Of a DNA stretch of 18,779 bases, positions 15,048 to 18,779 are shown one piece after another. Below the pieces are notes generated by a model. It was not told the DNA's origin. It did not search any database and saw only the letters and a program-made list of their open reading frames with translations. Location of the stretch: contig DATMOG010000060.1 in the NCBI GenBank assembly GCA_035568375.1, positions 1 through 18,779 of the forward strand, read 5' to 3'. Numbering within the stretch: position 1 is the first letter of the stretch; each line of letters opens with the position of its first letter. This stretch comes from JACDET01 sp035568375. GTDB taxonomy: Bacteria > Patescibacteriota > Microgenomatia > Levybacterales > UBA12049. The translations under genes and the position numbers were made by a program.

Positions 15048-15902
15048 TTGATTAAAGTATATTATCTCCTTACCAAACCAGGAATTATTTTCAGTAATGT
15101 TCTCACAGCTATTGGCGGTTTTTTTCTTGCCGCTAAGGGACATATTAATCTTCTATTATTATTTCCGATGGCATTTGGGCTAGGCTTGGTTATTGCTTCT
15201 GCTTGTGTCTTTAATAATTATATTGATCAAGGGATTGATGCCAAAATGTCACGAACAAAAAAGAGAGCATTTGTAACAAAGACAATTCATGTAATATATG
15301 CATTAATATATGCAACTCTCCTGGGTATTATTGGGTTTTCTCTTTTAATTTTTTATACAAATCTTCTTACGACGGATATCGCTTTTGTTGGCTTCTTTTT
15401 TTACGTTGTTATATATAGTATATGGAAACGACGGTCTGAATATGGAACGATTGTTGGAAGTGTTTCCGGAGCAGTTCCTCCTGTTGTCGGTTATTGTGCA
15501 GTAACAAATCATTTTGATGCTGCTGCATTACTACTTTTTGCAATCCTTGTTTTTTGGCAGATGCCGCATTTTTATGCAATTTCACTTTTTCGTTCTGAAG
15601 ATTATGCTAGCGCGGCAATCCCTATTCTGCCGTTGAAAAAAGGAGTATTTCAAACAAAATTGCAAATGATATTTTATATACTCGCATTTATTATTGCAGT
15701 CGCTTTATTATCAATATTACATTATACGGGTTATACATACCTAGTAATTCTTTTAACTCTTGGTTCTATATGGCTTAGTGTTGGAATAAAGGGCTTTAAG
15801 ATAAGGGATGAAAGAAAATGGGCACGTTCTATGTTCTTTTTTTCCCTTGTGGTAATAGTAGTTTTTTCTTTACTTTTATCGTTTAATAAAGTCTTATTCT
15901 GA
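15048..15902 (+). CDS. cyoE: Protoheme IX farnesyltransferase (heme O synthase)
   Basis: The 284-residue UbiA-superfamily membrane enzyme attaches farnesyl to heme B, making the heme O used by the oxidase. The active-site region is NNYIDQGIDAKMSRTKKRAF (about 56-75), with D60 and D64 for diphosphate/Mg binding; a second conserved loop has WKRRSEYGTIVG, and WQMPHFYAISLFRSEDY follows. About nine TM helices are expected. The start is TTG at 15048, five bases after cyoD; it gives the usual MIKxYxxLTKPGI N-terminus, and no better ATG exists. Its farnesyl diphosphate substrate is not evidently made by the prenyl synthase here if that enzyme makes C20 or longer. Confidence 0.94.
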   Translation: MIKVYYLLTKPGIIFSNVLTAIGGFFLAAKGHINLLLLFPMAFGLGLVIASACVFNNYIDQGIDAKMSRTKKRAFVTKTIHVIYALIYATLLGIIGFSLLIFYTNLLTTDIAFVGFFFYVVIYSIWKRRSEYGTIVGSVSGAVPPVVGYCAVTNHFDAAALLLFAILVFWQMPHFYAISLFRSEDYASAAIPILPLKKGVFQTKLQMIFYILAFIIAVALLSILHYTGYTYLVILLTLGSIWLSVGIKGFKIRDERKWARSMFFFSLVVIVVFSLLLSFNKVLF

Positions 15903-16033
15903 TATTCATACTCTATACTAATGGTTAATCTTACCGAAAATGGACAATAATATTATGTTACAATTTGATATTTTTGATACATTAAAATTTTTTTCTCTCG
16001 TATATATGCTGGAGTCATTTGTTGAAAAATATA

Positions 16034-16056
16034 TTCCTAGTATACTTACTTAGGAA
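16034..16056 (-). terminator. Weak hairpin, possible terminator downstream of the recombinase
   Basis: TTCCTAGTA and TACTTAGGAA-type halves form a stem of about nine pairs with one bulged T and a four-base loop. On the minus strand it is followed within a few bases by TATATTTTTC. It lies about 95 bases past the recombinase stop. It is GC-poor, so termination would be inefficient. The rest of the 237-base gap 15903-16139 shows nothing I can support; no clear tRNA promoter was found. Confidence 0.25.
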
Positions 16057-16139
16057 ACATGTGTAAGAGCGAGTGGCAATTTCGGCTTAATTTTAGTAAA
16101 ATGGAGCATGTCGATCATATTCTAGATATACAGTGATAT

Positions 16140-16213
16140 TGTCGAGTCGTCTAACGGTAGGACAACGGACTTTGGATCCGTTTATTCTGGTTCGAATCCA
16201 GGCTCGACAGCCA
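16140..16213 (+). tRNA. tRNA-Gln (anticodon UUG), CCA encoded
   Basis: The acceptor stem pairs TGTCGAG (16140-16146) with CTCGACA (16203-16209), followed by discriminator G and an encoded CCA (16211-16213). The anticodon stem is ACGGA/TCCGT around the loop CTTTGGA, giving anticodon UUG, which reads glutamine CAA codons. The T-arm carries GGTTCGAATCC. The 3' 63 bases overlap the converging recombinase gene on the other strand. The 3' end is the probable integration site of the element to the right. Confidence 0.95.
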
Positions 16214-17692
16214 ATTTCCATCTTTAGCCCGCGAGGCTACTACCTCAAATCCATTATGGAAGCTAGGAATGACTTTTCCATCGCGGATTTTAAGGTTCGA
16301 AAATACAAAATTGATTAACTCTCGTTGTTCATTCATCAACTTAAGGTTTTCATAGACATAACGACCTTTTTGGGCAAGTTCGAAAATGTTGCTACCCAAT
16401 TTCACATAGTCAATATTTGCCTTAGCGTGTTTTTCTTTTGCTTCAAGTATTTCTTCTATCTGTTTCTCATAATCTTTTTGTTTTTCAAGATATTTTTCCT
16501 TAGTAATGAGTCCTTCAATTTTGTCCTCATAGACTGTATCAAGGTTCTTCTTTAGCTGAAGATAACGATTGTCGAGTTCTTTAACAATATCTTCATGAAA
16601 CTCGCTTTCATCTTTGTGACTCTCTTTTAACGCCTTACTGACCCACTCAAGTACACGTTTATTCTCTATTCTAAGGCCGTCAAATATTATTTTAAGCTGA
16701 TCGTTAACAGTTTTCTCAGCAATATACTTATTTTGTTTGCAGCTTGTTTGATGTTGAGTACAATGACCGTAGATATGTCCTTTTTGTGTTTCCCATGTTA
16801 CTGTTCGTTCACATTCGCCACAACTTGTTACCCCTAGACCAAAAAGGTAATTATGCTTTCTATATTTTCCTGCTTTGAGAGATCGCTTGAGCCTATCTTG
16901 AACGCGATAAAATAACTCCCTAGAAATAAGTGGTTGATGCTTACCATTTTTATATAATTTCCCTTTCCACATAAATTCACCATTATAAAAAGGATCTGAC
17001 AATAATATATGAAGCTCACTTATCGAGACTTGCTTTCCGTTTACTTTCCATCCTTGCTCAAAAAGTTCTTTTGCAGTTGTACGAATAGTATAATTACCGC
17101 TGTCATATAAAACGAAAGCCATCTCGATAAATTTTGCATCGGAATTATCCTTATTAACAACCCAAATTTTATGACCTAGGTCTCCCATAGTTTTATATCC
17201 TTTTTTATGATTGCCAGGATACCACCCTTGAGCGGCTTTTTCATACATACCTTTTCTTGTTTCTTCAGATAGATTATTACTATATTGTCTTGCTAGTGCT
17301 AAGTAAATATCCCATTGGAATTTTTCGTGTGAACGAGCGTTTTTATGAATAATAAGGTTTTGTTTCACAAAATGAATTTGGCGAATTTCATCTTCATTTA
17401 GCCAGTCATCTAGTTTTACAGCGTCTTTAAAATTACGAGTTATCCTATCTACTTTTTCACAAATAACAATTTTAATATCTTGATGTTCTGTTACATATTT
17501 CAGAAGTTCATTAAATAATTTTCTCTCTATTTTGCCACTGGCAGATTCAGGAACAGAAAATTTCTTGATAATATTGAAATCCTGTTTTATTGAATAATCT
17601 AATAGAAGTTTTTCCTGTGCAGGTAATGAATAGCCCTCTTCAGCTTGTTCTCTAGTGGATACTCTAGCAAATAATACCGATTTCATTTTCAT
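16151..17692 (-). CDS. Large serine recombinase (integrase) of a tRNA-associated mobile element
   Basis: The 513-residue protein has an N-terminal resolvase/invertase catalytic domain (about 5-145) with FARVSTREQ carrying R10 and nucleophile S12, and VDRITRN with R83 and R86. A recombinase domain (about 160-270, DPFYNGEFMWKG) follows, then a zinc ribbon (C291, C294, C311, C318), a coiled coil (about 370-430) and a C-terminal tail. It should catalyse site-specific integration and excision. Residues 494-513 (WLSSLDSNQN onward, stop TAG) are encoded by the antisense strand of tRNA-Gln, so the present C-terminus depends on the integrated state. Its own promoter lies in the short gap after the small upstream gene. 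Confidence 0.93.
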   Translation of the reverse strand: MKMKSVLFARVSTREQAEEGYSLPAQEKLLLDYSIKQDFNIIKKFSVPESASGKIERKLFNELLKYVTEHQDIKIVICEKVDRITRNFKDAVKLDDWLNEDEIRQIHFVKQNLIIHKNARSHEKFQWDIYLALARQYSNNLSEETRKGMYEKAAQGWYPGNHKKGYKTMGDLGHKIWVVNKDNSDAKFIEMAFVLYDSGNYTIRTTAKELFEQGWKVNGKQVSISELHILLSDPFYNGEFMWKGKLYKNGKHQPLISRELFYRVQDRLKRSLKAGKYRKHNYLFGLGVTSCGECERTVTWETQKGHIYGHCTQHQTSCKQNKYIAEKTVNDQLKIIFDGLRIENKRVLEWVSKALKESHKDESEFHEDIVKELDNRYLQLKKNLDTVYEDKIEGLITKEKYLEKQKDYEKQIEEILEAKEKHAKANIDYVKLGSNIFELAQKGRYVYENLKLMNEQRELINFVFSNLKIRDGKVIPSFHNGFEVVASRAKDGNWLSSLDSNQNKRIQSPLSYR

Positions 17693-17717
17693 TTATATTT
17701 TTATGTATTCAAAGTGA

Positions 17718-17745
17718 ACTATATCATGCCTATTTAGGTTGTCAA
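17718..17745 (-). promoter_or_regulatory. Strong promoter for the serine recombinase gene
   Basis: On the minus strand a perfect TTGACA (17745-17740), a 16-base spacer ending in TGA, and TATAGT (17723-17718) make a promoter with both -35 and extended -10 elements. The start codon at 17692 is 25 bases downstream. The recombinase can therefore be expressed independently of the genes before it. Confidence 0.75.
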
Positions 17746-17759
17746 TAAGGCTGAATGGA

Positions 17760-17921
17760 TTATTTCCGAACTTTTTCTCGATATGAAACTTTTAATGTTA
17801 GATCAAAATATCCGACAAGTGAATATGCCAATTTTTCTAAATCCTTATTGTTCAAATCGAGCGAATATTCTTCTTTAAGAATTATGCCAAGCTCTTCAAT
17901 TGTTGTTTTTTTTAACTTCAT
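17760..17921 (-). CDS. Small protein of unknown function (53 aa) upstream of the recombinase
   Basis: The frame from ATG 17921 to TAA 17762-17760 begins MKLKKTTIEELGIILKEEYS and contains DLEKLAYSLVGYFDLTLKV. It is rich in Leu, Lys and Glu and looks like a compact helical protein; it has no TM segment. It starts 12 bases after the stop of the winged-helix gene and ends just before the recombinase promoter, so it is probably co-transcribed with the former. Short helical proteins beside recombinases are common in mobile elements, and a regulatory or excision-related role is possible, but no homology is claimed. Confidence 0.6.
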   Translation of the reverse strand: MKLKKTTIEELGIILKEEYSLDLNNKDLEKLAYSLVGYFDLTLKVSYREKVRK

Positions 17922-17933
17922 AATTATTTCTTT

Positions 17934-18704
17934 TCATTTAAAATGTTCATTTTGCCACTTTTCTAATGTTGCGTTATAAGTAGCCCGACACTCACATTCG
18001 GCACTAGCGTTTTTCTCTTTAATGTAGATATAGCCATTCTCACATCCATTTTTGTAACAGGGTGAAAATAATGGTTTTATGGGAGGTGGTTCTGGTTTAC
18101 CGTCACGTTCCCGATCTTGCAATATTAAAGATATAAGTTTAACCGAAACAAAGGAAAGGTCGTCTCTTGAGTGAGCTTCTTTCATAGCATCTATTACTAG
18201 ATCTGTTGAATATTTCTTACAAAGTTCTTCTAACTGTTTGCGACTATTAAAATGAAGTTTTTTGTGGAAATTTAATTCATATGATTGTAGTACGTAGTCC
18301 GTACTACTACCACCATTCTTTATAATTCCATCCTTACTATTGTTAGGCGGAACTTCAGCACCTGATTGAACAGGTTTTGTATTTCCTATTTGAGGGGAAC
18401 TAGAGTTCCTCTCTGTTTTTTCATTTAGGAAGTACAGTTCCTCATTGAGTTTATAAAGATTGCTCTTTGAGTAGCCTCTTCTTTCCCAAGAGAGAATAAG
18501 TTTTTTTTCTTTAAGTACTACCAAGCGTTCTCTTATATATCTTGCTGACACTCCCAAGTTTTTAGCTAGTGTTTCTTGACTAGGAAACGCTGTTTTGTTT
18601 TTACCAGCAAAACAGTAGAGTTCAAAAAGGATACACTTATCTATATGAAGTAACGTTGTGTCCCACATAACTTTTTCTCTAAAAGTTTTGATATTTAAGC
18701 TCAT
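17934..18704 (-). CDS. Winged-helix, DnaD-like replication initiator-type protein
   Basis: The 256-residue protein has an N-terminal winged helix-turn-helix (about 22-86; FPSQETLAKNLGVSARYIRE is the recognition part), a Ser/Asn-rich linker (about 95-135), a helical segment resembling the DnaD/DnaB_2 C-terminal type (about 155-200, YSTDLVIDAMKEAHSRDDLS), and a C-terminal candidate zinc finger (C216, C221, C237, C239). This order resembles primosome/replication proteins of phages and plasmids. It may start replication of the element or act as a regulator. It ends in TGA, and the small protein follows after 12 bases. No clear promoter or Shine-Dalgarno was found in the 75 bases to the window edge. 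Confidence 0.6.
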   Translation of the reverse strand: MSLNIKTFREKVMWDTTLLHIDKCILFELYCFAGKNKTAFPSQETLAKNLGVSARYIRERLVVLKEKKLILSWERRGYSKSNLYKLNEELYFLNEKTERNSSSPQIGNTKPVQSGAEVPPNNSKDGIIKNGGSSTDYVLQSYELNFHKKLHFNSRKQLEELCKKYSTDLVIDAMKEAHSRDDLSFVSVKLISLILQDRERDGKPEPPPIKPLFSPCYKNGCENGYIYIKEKNASAECECRATYNATLEKWQNEHFK

Positions 18705-18779
18705 TTTTTAGATATCTTTTATTAACTGTGATTATCATTAGATTTAATAGGCAGCTTATCTTTATTCGTTTGAACATTT

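Larger units (their letters stand above)
16190..18779. mobile_element. Integrated element at the 3' end of tRNA-Gln, right end outside the window
   Basis: A recombinase directly abutting and overlapping a tRNA 3' end, followed by a small protein and a replication-initiator-like gene, is the layout of an integrated genomic island, plasmid or phage remnant. The left boundary is placed by inference in the T-arm/acceptor part of the tRNA. The opposite attachment site, expected as a copy of the tRNA 3' end, is not found up to 18779, so the element continues beyond the window. No structural phage or conjugation genes are seen in the visible part. Confidence 0.65.

Noticed and set aside
16133..16318. 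Plus-strand frame of 61 codons over the tRNA
   Set aside because: It runs through tRNA-Gln and antisense to the recombinase; its composition is a by-product of those sequences.
16214..18779. Second attachment site or tRNA-Gln 3'-end duplicate within the window
   Set aside because: No copy of the T-arm/acceptor sequence was found to the right of the tRNA, so the far boundary must lie outside.
1..18779. CRISPR arrays, rRNA genes, insertion sequences with terminal repeats
   Set aside because: No regularly spaced direct repeats, rRNA-like stretches or transposase genes with flanking inverted repeats were seen.

Overview
The window reads as an AT-rich chromosome segment from a bacterium with the standard genetic code. 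The gene set suggests a member of the candidate phyla radiation (Patescibacteria), most likely Saccharibacteria: a compact E. coli-like cyoABCDE operon beside a type 2 NADH dehydrogenase and a prenyl synthase, a stand-alone flavokinase, an RND pump with adaptor but no outer-membrane channel in view, and start sites with almost no 5' leader. This taxonomic call is inference; no ribosomal gene is present to test it.

Layout. (1) Minus strand, 1-4.2 kb: an RND exporter cut by the window's left edge and its HlyD-type adaptor, driven by a perfect TTGACA-17-TATAAT promoter. (2) Minus strand, 4.3-6.6 kb: a membrane-anchored fusion of an extracytoplasmic sensor-like domain to a GT20 (trehalose-6-phosphate synthase family) catalytic domain. 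(3) Plus strand, 6.7-7.9 kb: a YgjP-type zinc peptidase and a small riboflavin kinase. (4) 7.9-8.6 kb: a decay zone with a metallopeptidase pseudogene, stopped by TGA just before its zinc motif, and remnants of a second gene. (5) 8.6-15.9 kb: a respiratory island, with NDH-2 and a long-chain prenyl diphosphate synthase on the minus strand, divergent from cyoA-cyoB-cyoC-cyoD-cyoE on the plus strand. (6) 16.1 kb to the right edge: tRNA-Gln(UUG) followed by a mobile element with a large serine recombinase whose 3' end runs antisense into the tRNA, a 53-residue small protein, and a winged-helix replication-initiator-like protein.

How the genes fit together. NDH-2 would pass electrons from NADH to a quinone, and the bo3-type quinol oxidase would pass them to oxygen. 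CyoE makes heme O from heme B and farnesyl diphosphate, and the nearby prenyl synthase could supply related isoprenoids. No heme or quinone biosynthesis gene is visible here, so these may be taken up or encoded elsewhere.

The most striking observation is that this otherwise canonical bo3 oxidase has glutamine at both key protonatable K-channel positions: Q375 in CyoB for E. coli K362, and Q93 in CyoA for E. coli E89. The D-channel, metal ligands and quinol site are intact. Second, several promoters place the -10 box 6-8 bases before an ATG, which predicts leaderless mRNAs. Third, integration at tRNA-Gln appears to give the recombinase its last 20 codons from the antisense strand of the tRNA.
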